Source: an uncultured Lachnospiraceae bacterium (lineage in GTDB: Bacteria > Bacillota > Clostridia > Lachnospirales > Lachnospiraceae). From it: 64,000 bases of DNA. A program made the position numbers and the translations under genes. The number at the start of each line of letters is the position of its first letter. The stretch's first letter is position 1. The notes beneath the pieces are model-generated. The model ran no database searches. It worked only from the letters and a program-made list of their open reading frames with translations, and was not told the origin of the DNA. The DNA lies in assembly GCA_947626775.1 (NCBI GenBank), contig CANQTL010000005.1:1-64000 (forward strand), read 5' to 3'. This document shows, piece by piece, positions 9,627 to 18,027 of the stretch.

Positions 9627-10688
9627 ATGAGTCAGGGAAAATATGTTGCGTATGTATCGACTTACACGGTGGGAAGAGAGGAGACTTACGGCATCAAGAT
9701 CTATGATGTGGATCTGGACAAAGGCAGGATGTCTGAGAAAAACCAGGTCAAGATCACCAATTCCTCTTATATCACGATTTCGCACAACGGAAAATATCTG
9801 TATTCCATTACGGACTTCGGCGTAGAGGCGTACAGGATTCTGCCGGGCGGCGATCTCGAGGTCATCAACGAGGGAACGATCAACGGTATGCGCGGCTGCT
9901 ATCTGTCCACGGACTATGAGGACAAATTTCTCTTTGTGGGAGGTTATCACGACGGCAAGATTACGGTGCTGCGTCTGCGGGAGGACGGAGGCGTCGGCGA
10001 GATCACGGATGAGATTTACCACAAGGGGCTTGGCAGCATCGCGGAGCGCAATTTCAGACCCCATGTCAACTGCGTGAAGATGACGAGGGACAATCATTAT
10101 CTGTGCGCCGCGGATCTGGGGCTGGATCACGTCAACGTCTACCGGCTTGATCATGTGAACGGCAAGCTGAAGCCGATTGATATGATCCGGAGCGAGCAGG
10201 AGTCCGCGCCGCGTCACATGAAGTTTTCCAGGGACGGCAGATTCCTGTATATCGTGCATGAACTGAAGAATTATATCGACGTATATACTTATGTGGAGGA
10301 GAACGGCAACCCGGAATTTGAGAAGATTCAGACGATCTCGACGCTGAACGATTATCATGCGGGTGGTTCCGCGGCCAGCGCGCTGAATATCTCCGAGGAC
10401 TTTAAGTATATGGTGAGCTCCAACGCCGGGGACAACAGCGCCGTCATCTACAAGATCGATCAGAAGACGGGCATGCTCTCCAAGATCCTCTGTCTGCCGA
10501 TCAGCGGGGATTATCCCAAGGACGTCAATCTCTTCCCGGACAACAGGCATCTGGTATCGCTGAATCAGGAGTCCAACACGATGACGTTTTTCACGGTGGA
10601 CCTGAAAAAAGGGCTGCTCGTCATGAACGGGAAAGAGCTTCAGGTCAATCAGCCAAACTGCATTATTTTCCACAAAATCGGGGACTGA
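9627..10688 (+). CDS. Lactonase-family beta-propeller protein (6-phosphogluconolactonase-like)
   Basis: A 353-residue protein with seven-bladed propeller repeats (recurrent HNGKYLY, RDGRFLY and PDNRHLV blades), matching the YbhE/Pgl lactonase family (PF10282). Family members hydrolyse 6-phosphogluconolactone or other cyclic esters, but the substrate cannot be read from sequence. It has no signal peptide, so it is probably cytosolic. ATG at 9627 is preferred, 11 bases after AAAGG; TTG at 9621 in the same frame is possible. The gene ends just before the long hairpin in front of spoIVA. Confidence 0.8.
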   Translation: MSQGKYVAYVSTYTVGREETYGIKIYDVDLDKGRMSEKNQVKITNSSYITISHNGKYLYSITDFGVEAYRILPGGDLEVINEGTINGMRGCYLSTDYEDKFLFVGGYHDGKITVLRLREDGGVGEITDEIYHKGLGSIAERNFRPHVNCVKMTRDNHYLCAADLGLDHVNVYRLDHVNGKLKPIDMIRSEQESAPRHMKFSRDGRFLYIVHELKNYIDVYTYVEENGNPEFEKIQTISTLNDYHAGGSAASALNISEDFKYMVSSNAGDNSAVIYKIDQKTGMLSKILCLPISGDYPKDVNLFPDNRHLVSLNQESNTMTFFTVDLKKGLLVMNGKELQVNQPNCIIFHKIGD

Positions 10689-10701
10689 GCAGAATAGACG
10701 C

Positions 10702-10747
10702 AAATCCTCCTGCATATACATTTATCAGTATAAGCAGGAGGATTTTT
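10702..10747 (+). terminator. Long hairpin ending in T-run that also encloses the spoIVA ribosome-binding site
   Basis: AAATCCTCCTGC (10702-10713) pairs perfectly with GCAGGAGGATTT (10734-10745). An inner TATAC/GTATA stem follows after a mismatch, and T residues 10743-10747 follow. It has the form of a terminator for the lactonase gene. Its right arm contains AGGAGG (10736-10741), the Shine-Dalgarno sequence of spoIVA, so any read-through RNA would hide that site. The loop holds TATACATT (10715-10722), close to the sigma-E -10 consensus. Confidence 0.7.
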
Positions 10748-10749
10748 CT

Positions 10750-12237
10750 ATGGATTTTTTGCAGAACAGTACATATGACCTGTATAAAGATATACAGCTG
10801 CGCACGGGCGGCGAGATTTATCTGGGCGTGGTAGGGCCGGTCAGGACGGGCAAGTCTACTTTTATCAAGCGTTTCATGGATCTTCTTGTGCTGCCGTTCA
10901 TGGAGGATGAGAATGAGCGGGAACGTGCGAGGGACGAGATGCCGCAGAGCGCGGGCGGCAGAACGATCACGACTACGGAGCCTAAGTTTATCCCCAAGGA
11001 AGCGGCGCATATCAGGCTTGGAGCGGATATTGATGTGGATGTGCGTCTGATCGACTGCGTCGGGTATATGGTGGACGGAGCGACCGGGCACATGGAGGAG
11101 GACATGGAGCGCATGGTGAAAACGCCGTGGTCCGCGGAGGAAATTCCTTTTACCAGGGCGGCGGAGATCGGCACTCGCAAGGTGATCCGGGACCATTCCA
11201 CGATCGGCGTTGTCGTGACCTGTGACGGTTCTTTCGGGGATCTCGGCAGAGAGAGTTTCCTGGAGGCGGAGGAGCGTACCGTCACGGAACTGCAGTCTCT
11301 CGGGAAGCCGTTTGTCGTCCTGCTCAATTCCGCCAGGCCCTATGCGGACGAGACGGCGGCCCTGGCGGAAGAGATCGGCGGGAAGTATCATGTGACGGTG
11401 ATGCCGGTCAACTGTGAACAGCTCAAGCGCGAGGACATCAACCGCATCATGGAGAATGTTCTCTATGAGTTCCCGCTCACCACGATCGAATTCTATATGC
11501 CTAAATGGGTGGAGATGCTTCCCTGCGATCACAGGATGAAGAAGGACGTCATCGCGCAGATTAAGAAGCTGATGGAGGGACTGAGCCGCATCAGGGATAT
11601 CACGGCGGGCGGCTTTATGCCGGAGAGCGAGTATATCAGGAAGTGTAAACTGGACGGCATCGACATGTCGGACGGCAGCGTGCGGGTGACTCTCGACGTG
11701 GACGATTCCTACTATTATGAGATGATCAGCGAGCTGGTCGGAGAGCAGATCGGGAGCGAGTATCAGATGCTCGCGACGCTGAAGGAGATGGCGAAGATGA
11801 AACGGGAGTACACGAAGGTGCTCCACGCGCTGGAGGCCGTACGCTACAAGGGGTACGGCGTGGTCATGCCGGACCGGAGCGAGATCGCGCTGGAGAAGCC
11901 TGAGCTGATCAGGCAGGGCAACAAATTCGGCGTGAAGATCAGGGCGGAGAGCCCCAGTATCCATATGATCAGGGCGAACATAGAGACGGAGATCTCACCG
12001 ATCGTCGGCACGGAGGAGCAGGCCAGGGATCTGATTCAGTACATCTCCGACACCGGTACGAGCGAGGACGGTATCTGGGAGACCAACATTTTCGGCAAGA
12101 CCGTGGAACAGCTTGTCAATGACGGCATCACCGGCAAGATCTCCATGATCAATGAAGAGAGCCAGGCCAAACTGCAGGAGACGATGCAGAAGATTGTCAA
12201 CGACAGCAGCGGCGGCATGGTGTGCATTATCATATAG
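10750..12237 (+). CDS. spoIVA: Stage IV sporulation protein A
   Basis: A 495-residue morphogenetic ATPase that polymerises on the outer forespore membrane and forms the base layer of the spore coat, normally made in the mother cell under sigma-E. The Walker A motif GPVRTGKST is at about residues 29-37. The lengthy C-terminal region with the expected ending (VCIII) and the overall length (B. subtilis SpoIVA is about 490 residues) fit the family closely. The start is fixed by AGGAGG 8 bases upstream. That ribosome site lies in the right arm of a 12-bp inverted repeat, an arrangement discussed in the findings. SpoIVA is confined to endospore formers, so it also dates the organism to that group. 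Confidence 0.97.
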   Translation: MDFLQNSTYDLYKDIQLRTGGEIYLGVVGPVRTGKSTFIKRFMDLLVLPFMEDENERERARDEMPQSAGGRTITTTEPKFIPKEAAHIRLGADIDVDVRLIDCVGYMVDGATGHMEEDMERMVKTPWSAEEIPFTRAAEIGTRKVIRDHSTIGVVVTCDGSFGDLGRESFLEAEERTVTELQSLGKPFVVLLNSARPYADETAALAEEIGGKYHVTVMPVNCEQLKREDINRIMENVLYEFPLTTIEFYMPKWVEMLPCDHRMKKDVIAQIKKLMEGLSRIRDITAGGFMPESEYIRKCKLDGIDMSDGSVRVTLDVDDSYYYEMISELVGEQIGSEYQMLATLKEMAKMKREYTKVLHALEAVRYKGYGVVMPDRSEIALEKPELIRQGNKFGVKIRAESPSIHMIRANIETEISPIVGTEEQARDLIQYISDTGTSEDGIWETNIFGKTVEQLVNDGITGKISMINEESQAKLQETMQKIVNDSSGGMVCIII

Positions 12238-12238
12238 A

Positions 12239-12267
12239 TTGCGCCGCAGGCCGTTTCGTGATATGAT
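12239..12267 (+). promoter_or_regulatory. Likely sigma-A promoter of mscL
   Basis: TTGCGC (12239-12244), a 17-bp spacer and TATGAT (12262-12267) lie directly after the spoIVA stop and 48 bases before mscL. Confidence 0.5.
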
Positions 12268-12314
12268 AAGCCGTAGGAAAAACAAGCGATAACAGGAGAG
12301 GAGACAGACACAGG

Positions 12315-12731
12315 ATGAAGGCTTTTATGGCGGAGTTCAAAAAATTCATAGCGAGAGGAAACGTGATGGATATGGCGGTCGGCATCATTATCGGCGGCGC
12401 GTTTACCGCGATTGTGACGTCGCTCGTAGACGATATCCTGATGCCGGTGTTATCCCTGATCGTGGGCGGCTTCGATTTCAACTCGCTGTGTATCGTGCTG
12501 GGAGAGGGCGAACAGGCGGCCACGTTGAATTACGGAGCGTTTATCGCGGCGATTATCAATTTCCTTTTGATTTCGCTGGTGATCTTCCTGCTGATCAGGG
12601 CGATCAACCGGCTGGCGGTCAAGAAGGAGGCGCCGGCGGCGCCGGCGACTAAGGAGTGCCCGTTCTGCAAAGAGCAGATTGCGGTCGGGGCCACGAGATG
12701 CCCGCACTGCACCTCGGAGCTTACGGACTGA
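12315..12731 (+). CDS. mscL: Large-conductance mechanosensitive channel with C-terminal zinc ribbon
   Basis: A 138-residue MscL, the emergency valve opened by membrane tension on hypo-osmotic shock. The N-terminus (FKKFIARGNVMDMAVGIIIG) and the second helix (FINFLLI-like, about residues 75-97) are typical. Instead of the usual C-terminal helical bundle, it carries an Ala/Pro linker and a CPFC-x10-CPHC zinc ribbon at about residues 116-133. The two Cys pairs strongly suggest metal binding. The start follows GAGAGGAGAC. A purine phosphorylase gene follows closely. Confidence 0.93.
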   Translation: MKAFMAEFKKFIARGNVMDMAVGIIIGGAFTAIVTSLVDDILMPVLSLIVGGFDFNSLCIVLGEGEQAATLNYGAFIAAIINFLLISLVIFLLIRAINRLAVKKEAPAAPATKECPFCKEQIAVGATRCPHCTSELTD

Positions 12732-12786
12732 AAAAGAAATGGGAGAAACAGGAAGAGCGCCATACGGCAGAAAGGCGGTATACGAT

Positions 12787-13620
12787 ATGAATCCGGTTTA
12801 TGAGAAACTGATGAAATGTTATGAATGTTATAAGAGCAGGATTGATTTTGCGCCTAAGGCGGCGATCGTTCTCGGCTCGGGACTCGGCAATTTCGCGAGG
12901 ACCGTCGATGTGAAAGCGGAGCTTCCCTACAGCGAGATCGAGGGCTTCCCGGTGTCTACCGTGCCCGGCCATGCGGGCAAGTTTATTTTTGGGTACATCG
13001 GCGAGGTGTCGGTGGTGCTGATGCAGGGGCGCGTCCACTACTATGAGGGCTATCCGATCACGGACGTCGTGCTTCCGGCGCGGCTGATGAGGATGATGGG
13101 AGCGCAGATTCTCTTTTTGACGAACGCTTCCGGCGGCATCGATCCGTCTTTTCATGCAGGCAGCCTGATGCTGATTACGGATCACATATCCAGTTTCGCG
13201 CCGAATCCGCTGATCGGGCCGAATATCGACGAGCTGGGGACGCGGTTCCCGGATATGTCTCACGTGTATGATGAGGATCTGCAGGAGATCATCAGAAAGA
13301 CGGCGAAGGAGAACGGCATCGAGCTGTTTGAAGGCGTGTACGCGCAGCTGACCGGACCGTCCTTCGAGACGCCGGCAGAGATCCGGATGCTTCACGCACT
13401 GGGCGTCAGCGCGGTCGGCATGAGTACGGTGGTGGAGGCAATCGCCGCGAATCATATGGGTATGAAGATCTGCGGCGTCTCCTGCGTCAGCAATCTGGCA
13501 GCCGGCATGAACAGCGCGCCGCTGACGCACGAGGAGGTGCAGGAGGCCGCAAACGCCGTGGCGCCGAAGTTTGAAAAGTTACTGACCGAGTCAGTCATTA
13601 AATTCGGAGCTCTGTTGTAG
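12787..13620 (+). CDS. punA: Purine nucleoside phosphorylase (trimeric, PunA type)
   Basis: A 277-residue enzyme that splits purine (deoxy)nucleosides with phosphate into base and pentose-1-phosphate. Family motifs are visible: VLGSGLG near the N-terminus (phosphate loop), GRVHYYEGY, the NASGGI segment, the GPSFETPAEI loop and the VGMSTVVE substrate-binding segment. ATG 12787 is chosen because AAAGGCGG lies 9 bases upstream; upstream in-frame codons encode non-conserved Arg-rich residues. It forms a salvage cluster with the following cytidine deaminase and amidohydrolase genes. Confidence 0.93.
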   Translation: MNPVYEKLMKCYECYKSRIDFAPKAAIVLGSGLGNFARTVDVKAELPYSEIEGFPVSTVPGHAGKFIFGYIGEVSVVLMQGRVHYYEGYPITDVVLPARLMRMMGAQILFLTNASGGIDPSFHAGSLMLITDHISSFAPNPLIGPNIDELGTRFPDMSHVYDEDLQEIIRKTAKENGIELFEGVYAQLTGPSFETPAEIRMLHALGVSAVGMSTVVEAIAANHMGMKICGVSCVSNLAAGMNSAPLTHEEVQEAANAVAPKFEKLLTESVIKFGALL

Positions 13621-13639
13621 GGCGGCAGGAGGCGATTCC

Positions 13640-14071
13640 ATGGGCGAACCGGATAAGAGTACGATACAGGAGCTGGTCCGGACCGCGGCAGAGGCGAGGA
13701 AGACGGCTTACGCTCCCTACTCACGCTATCGGGTAGGCGCGGCGCTGCTTGCGGCGGACGGACAGATCTTTACGGGCTGCAATATTGAGAACGCAGCCTA
13801 TACGCCGACGATCTGTGCGGAGCGGACGGCTTTCTTCAAGGCGGTCAGCGAGGGAGTCAGAGAATTTCGGGCGATCGCCGTGGCGGGAAGCCCGGAAGGC
13901 GACGCGCTGACGCAGTATGCCTGGCCCTGCGGCGTGTGCAGGCAGGTGATGGCGGAATTCTGCGATCCCGATGAGTTTCGGATTATCGCGGCGGGTCCGG
14001 CTGGGGCATATCGCATGGCGGCGCTGCGGGAGCTTCTGCCGGAGAGCTTCGGGCCGGCCAATCTGGGCTGA
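13640..14071 (+). CDS. cdd: Cytidine deaminase
   Basis: A 143-residue homotetramer-type cytidine deaminase that converts (deoxy)cytidine to (deoxy)uridine. Zinc ligands are seen in CAERTA (the Cys and catalytic Glu) and PCGVCRQ (two Cys). The substrate loop GCNIENAAY is conserved. AGGAGG lies 8 bases before the ATG. It sits between purine nucleoside phosphorylase and an amidohydrolase, consistent with a nucleoside salvage operon. Confidence 0.94.
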   Translation: MGEPDKSTIQELVRTAAEARKTAYAPYSRYRVGAALLAADGQIFTGCNIENAAYTPTICAERTAFFKAVSEGVREFRAIAVAGSPEGDALTQYAWPCGVCRQVMAEFCDPDEFRIIAAGPAGAYRMAALRELLPESFGPANLG

Positions 14072-14149
14072 GAGGACAGGCCCGCAGGCTCTGTGGGATC
14101 CTGCGGTTTGAAAACGGAAGAATCAGAAAAGGAAGGACGGCGTGAAATC

Positions 14150-15454
14150 ATGAATATCAGATTTTACAGTGCGAGAATACTGACGATGGAGAAACCGGAC
14201 GTCTTTAAGGGCGAACTGTGGGTGCAGAATGACCGTATCCTGTATGTGGGCGACGGCAGGGATACGGACGGCGTCTATGAGAAGCTGCATCTGGGCAGTA
14301 TCGTATGGGACAGGGAGATCGACTGCGAAGAGAATCTTCTGATGCCCGGTTTCAAGGACGCCCATACGCATTCTGGAATGACGCTTTTGCGCTCTTATGC
14401 GGACGATCTGCCGCTGCAGGACTGGCTGACGAAACAGGTCTTTCCGGTAGAGGCCAGGATGGACGGCGAGATGATCTATCATCTGACGAAGCTGGCAATT
14501 CTGGAATATCTCACCAGCGGTATCACGGCGATCTTTGACATGTATCTGACGCCCGACACGATCGCGCGCGCCTGCGTTGAGATGGGGATGCGCTGCGTAC
14601 AGGTAAGCGGCATGAGCGGGCAGGATCATTTCGAGGAATCTCTGGCCAGGACCGAGGAATGCTATCTGAAATACAATCACGACGATCCGCTTTTAAGCTA
14701 TTTCATCGGGTTCCATGCGGAGTATACCTGTTCCCGCGCTCTGTTGGAGAGCGTCGCGGAGCTTGCGCATAAGTACAGGGCGCCGGTTTACACGCATCTG
14801 TCGGAGACGAAGGCCGAGGTGGAGGGCTGCAGGGAGCGCTACGGCATGTCGCCGGTGAAGCTCTTCGACTCCCTCGGGATCTTTGACTATGGCGGAGGCG
14901 GTTATCACTGTGTCTATCTGGACGAGGAGGACATGGATATCTTCAGCAGGAGGAAGCTGAGCGTGGTCACGAATCCCGGTTCCAACACGAAGCTGGCCAG
15001 CGGTATCGCGCCGATCTCCGAGTACCTGAAGAGAGGAATCAATGTGGCGATCGGCACGGACGGCCCCGCCAGCAACAACTGTCTGGACATGTTCCGCGAG
15101 ATGTTCCTGGTGACGGGACTGGCGAAGCTGCGCGAGCAGGACGCCGCCGCGGTGGACGCCTGGGAGGTGTTAAGGATGGCGACTCTGGGCGGCTCCAGAG
15201 CGATGGATCTGCCCGGGACGGACATCCTCGCGGCAGGGAAACTGGCGGATCTTGTCATGATAGATCTGCACCAGCCCAATATGCAGCCGATCAACAATAT
15301 TCCTAAGAATCTCGTCTACAGCGGCAGCAAGCAGAATGTGAAGCTGACGATGGTGGGCGGAAAGATCCTGTATGAAAACGGTAAATTTGCCGATGCGTAT
15401 GATGTGGAGGAGATTTACGCGAAGGCGAACGAGATCATAGACAGGCTCAGGTGA
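14150..15454 (+). CDS. Amidohydrolase of the MTA/SAH deaminase family
   Basis: A 434-residue metal-dependent deaminase-like amidohydrolase. The metal-binding motif DAHTHSGM, the HLSET segment (His plus Glu) and the GTDGPASNN segment (catalytic Asp) are all present, as in 5'-methylthioadenosine / S-adenosylhomocysteine deaminases and guanine-deaminase relatives. The exact substrate is not certain, but the purine salvage neighbourhood favours an aminopurine compound. The start at 14150 begins the conserved N-terminal beta-sandwich and follows GGAAGGA. The gene ends at the start of the MutS-like gene. Confidence 0.85.
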   Translation: MNIRFYSARILTMEKPDVFKGELWVQNDRILYVGDGRDTDGVYEKLHLGSIVWDREIDCEENLLMPGFKDAHTHSGMTLLRSYADDLPLQDWLTKQVFPVEARMDGEMIYHLTKLAILEYLTSGITAIFDMYLTPDTIARACVEMGMRCVQVSGMSGQDHFEESLARTEECYLKYNHDDPLLSYFIGFHAEYTCSRALLESVAELAHKYRAPVYTHLSETKAEVEGCRERYGMSPVKLFDSLGIFDYGGGGYHCVYLDEEDMDIFSRRKLSVVTNPGSNTKLASGIAPISEYLKRGINVAIGTDGPASNNCLDMFREMFLVTGLAKLREQDAAAVDAWEVLRMATLGGSRAMDLPGTDILAAGKLADLVMIDLHQPNMQPINNIPKNLVYSGSKQNVKLTMVGGKILYENGKFADAYDVEEIYAKANEIIDRLR

Positions 15455-15456
15455 AT

Positions 15457-17151
15457 ATGGATTATATCATTATCTCGGGCGTGATCGTGCTTGCGATCGC
15501 GCTTCTTATGGGAAGCGAATACCGCAATGCGAAGCGGGCGCGCGGACAGTGTCTGGACAGGCTCTATCAAAGCTACGGGACTTTCCCCGACAGGGAGTAC
15601 CGGGCGGGAGAGCTGGAGCATATCGCCATGTACAGCCGCAGACACAGCGCGGAGCAACAGATCGACGACATCACCTGGAACGATCTGCACATGGACGACG
15701 TCTATAGACGGATCAATACATGCGTGAGCGCCGCGGGGGACGAATACCTGTATTACAGGCTGCGTACGCCGGTCTATGACGCGGACGCCGCGGAGCGCGC
15801 GGAGGACTGCGTCCGCTTTTTCGCGGAGCATGAGGCGCAGCGGCGCGAGGTGCAGGACATGCTTTTCGATCTCGGCAGGATGGGAAAATATTCCATCTAC
15901 GAGTATCTGGACAATCTGGACACGCTGGGAGAGCGCGGCAACGGCAGATATCTTGCGGGCGATCTGCTGCTTCTTATGGGCGTTTTGTTAATGTTCCGGT
16001 CGCTGCCAATCGGTCTGGCCGTCCTGCTCGTCATGCTGTGCCGCAATATCGTTGGCTATTACAGAGAGTATCGGAAGATCGAGCCGTATATCACGAGTTT
16101 CCGCTATATCAACAGACTGCTCGCGGGCGCGAAGCGGATGAGCCGGAGGACGATCCCGGCCATAGCGGGGGAGCAGGCGCGTCTTGCGGCGTGTTACCGG
16201 AGCATGAAGGGTTTTATCCGGAACAGCTATCTGATCGTCTTTACGGAGAAGGGCAACGGCAATCCGCTCGGCGTTCTGGCGGATTATCTGCGCATGACCA
16301 CCTATCTGGATATGATTCAGTTCAACAGGGCGCTGCGGGCCGTGCGCGAACACGCCGGACAGATCGACGAGATGGTGACGATCTTCGGGCAGATCGAGAC
16401 GGCGATCGCAGTCGGTTCCTACCGCAGGGCGCTGGGAGATTCCTGGTGCGTGCCCAGGCTGCACTATGAGCGGTCTGCCGACAGGCGGCTTGTCGCCGAG
16501 TCCCTGTACCATCCGCTGTTAGCGTCGCCGGTGTCCAATTCCGTGCAGGCGGACAGGGGCGTGCTCATCACCGGGTCCAACGCCTCAGGCAAATCCACGT
16601 TTCTGCGCGCGGTGGCATTGAACGCGCTTCTGGCGCAGACGATCCATACCTGTCCGGCGGATCGCTACGAGGCGCCGGTTTTTCGGATCTGTTCTTCCAT
16701 GTCCCTGCGGGACGATCTGATCGGCGGGCAGAGTTACTATATGGTGGAGATCCGCTCGATCAAGCGGATTCTGGATCTGGTGAAGGCGGCGGAGGACGGA
16801 CGCCCCGTTCTGTGTTTCGTGGACGAGGTGCTTCGGGGCACGAACACTGTGGAGCGGATCGCGGCCTCCACGCAGATCATGAGAGCGCTCGCGGGCGGCA
16901 ACGCGCTGTGCTTTGCGGCGACCCATGACGTGGAACTGACGAAACTGCTGGAGCGGGAGTACGACAACTACCACTTTGAAGAGCGCATGGAGGCGGACGA
17001 CATTGTGTTCCCGTACAGGCTTCTGAAGGGGCCGGCGACGACCAGAAACGCCATAGCGCTGCTTGGAGCGCTGGGGTATGACAGCCGGATTGTGTCGGAG
17101 GCGGAGCGGATGGCACAGCGTTTCCTGGCGGGCGGCGGCTGGACAGACTGA
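15457..17151 (+). CDS. Membrane-anchored MutS-family ATPase
   Basis: A 564-residue protein with the MutS C-terminal ATPase: Walker A GSNASGKST at about residues 373-381, Walker B VLCFVDEVLRGTN at about 452, then the THD switch. The N-terminal half lacks the MutS mismatch-recognition and connector domains. Instead there is one hydrophobic helix at the extreme N-terminus and a hairpin of two more at about residues 168-200. Such proteins are annotated as 'MutS-related' in Clostridia but have no established mismatch-repair role. GTG 15451 overlaps the previous stop and is an alternative start. RNase HI follows directly. Confidence 0.8.
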   Translation: MDYIIISGVIVLAIALLMGSEYRNAKRARGQCLDRLYQSYGTFPDREYRAGELEHIAMYSRRHSAEQQIDDITWNDLHMDDVYRRINTCVSAAGDEYLYYRLRTPVYDADAAERAEDCVRFFAEHEAQRREVQDMLFDLGRMGKYSIYEYLDNLDTLGERGNGRYLAGDLLLLMGVLLMFRSLPIGLAVLLVMLCRNIVGYYREYRKIEPYITSFRYINRLLAGAKRMSRRTIPAIAGEQARLAACYRSMKGFIRNSYLIVFTEKGNGNPLGVLADYLRMTTYLDMIQFNRALRAVREHAGQIDEMVTIFGQIETAIAVGSYRRALGDSWCVPRLHYERSADRRLVAESLYHPLLASPVSNSVQADRGVLITGSNASGKSTFLRAVALNALLAQTIHTCPADRYEAPVFRICSSMSLRDDLIGGQSYYMVEIRSIKRILDLVKAAEDGRPVLCFVDEVLRGTNTVERIAASTQIMRALAGGNALCFAATHDVELTKLLEREYDNYHFEERMEADDIVFPYRLLKGPATTRNAIALLGALGYDSRIVSEAERMAQRFLAGGGWTD

Positions 17152-17169
17152 GGGAGGATGGAGATTACC

Positions 17170-17640
17170 ATGCAAGTGACGATCTATACGGACGGCGCGG
17201 CCCGCGGCAACCCGGAAGGACCCGGCGGCTACGGGACGGTATTGCAGTATATCGACGGCAAAGGCGCCCTGCACGAGCGCGAGTATTCCGCGGGATATAA
17301 GAAGACTACCAACAACCGCATGGAGCTGATGGCGGCGATCGCCGGGCTGGAGGCGCTGACGAAGCCCTGTGAGGTTCTGCTGATCTCGGATTCCAGATAT
17401 CTGACGGACGCTTTCAACCAGAACTGGATTGACGGCTGGGTGCGCAGGGGATGGAAGACCGCGGGCAACAAGCCCGTCAAGAACATAGATCTGTGGGAGC
17501 GGCTTCTCGTCGCCATGAAACCGCATCGGGTGACTTATCAGTGGGTCAGGGGGCACGACGGCCATCCGGAGAACGAGCGCTGCGACAGGCTGGCGACGAC
17601 GGCGGCGGACGGCACAGACTTACTTGACGACGCCTTCTGA
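17170..17640 (+). CDS. rnhA: Ribonuclease HI
   Basis: A 156-residue RNase HI that cuts the RNA strand of RNA-DNA hybrids. The four acidic residues of the active site are found in [15 protein letters not shown] text, [16 protein letters not shown] and [16 protein letters not shown] 17170 is preferred because GGGAGG touches the earlier ATG at 17158. It is 18 bases downstream of the MutS-like gene and probably co-transcribed. Confidence 0.95.
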   Translation: MQVTIYTDGAARGNPEGPGGYGTVLQYIDGKGALHEREYSAGYKKTTNNRMELMAAIAGLEALTKPCEVLLISDSRYLTDAFNQNWIDGWVRRGWKTAGNKPVKNIDLWERLLVAMKPHRVTYQWVRGHDGHPENERCDRLATTAADGTDLLDDAF

Positions 17641-17653
17641 TTGGTGGTATCAT
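17624..17653 (+). promoter_or_regulatory. Likely promoter of the 58-residue membrane protein
   Basis: TTGACG (17624-17629), an 18-bp spacer and TATCAT (17648-17653) overlap the end of rnhA and lie about 48 bases before the small gene. Confidence 0.45.
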
Positions 17654-17700
17654 AGGAATAACTTGGAACGATATCTTTTGGGAGAGAAGGAAGAGGACAT

Positions 17701-17877
17701 ATGACAAATCTGATTTTATTTGTGAATGCGTTTTTATCTTATTTTCTGCTGTTTCTTTTTATCATTGCGCTGGTGGTCATCGCCTGCGTGATCGGCGTGA
17801 AGTGGCGCAAGAGCAAGGACGCGAAGGCGGCTGCAGCGGGACAGGCAGAGAGCGCGGAGGGCGGCGCAGCGTCGTAA
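17701..17877 (+). CDS. Small single-pass membrane protein, 58 residues
   Basis: A short gene with a strong ribosome site (GGAAGAGG a few bases upstream of ATG). Residues about 4-33 are almost wholly hydrophobic and form one long transmembrane helix or a tight hairpin. A WRKSKD basic stop-transfer motif and an Ala/Gly/Glu-rich hydrophilic tail follow. Codon use matches neighbours. It has its own likely promoter, and a hairpin terminator follows at 17953-17981, so it looks like a monocistronic gene. Function unknown. Confidence 0.7.
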   Translation: MTNLILFVNAFLSYFLLFLFIIALVVIACVIGVKWRKSKDAKAAAAGQAESAEGGAAS

Positions 17878-17952
17878 CCGCACATCCGGCGCGCGGGGAG
17901 GACAGCCCTGCGGCCTGCCGGATATCAACTATATGCAGGCGGGTCGGGTGAC

Positions 17953-17981
17953 AAGGTGTTCGCGCAGGGGAACACCTTTTT
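17953..17981 (+). terminator. Rho-independent terminator after the 58-residue gene
   Basis: AAGGTGTTC (17953-17961) pairs with GAACACCTT (17970-17978), followed by a T-run to 17981. Confidence 0.85.
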
Positions 17982-18027
17982 GCATGGCTTTCCGCATCCG
18001 GCATATCATTTATGGGGAGAAGACGCG

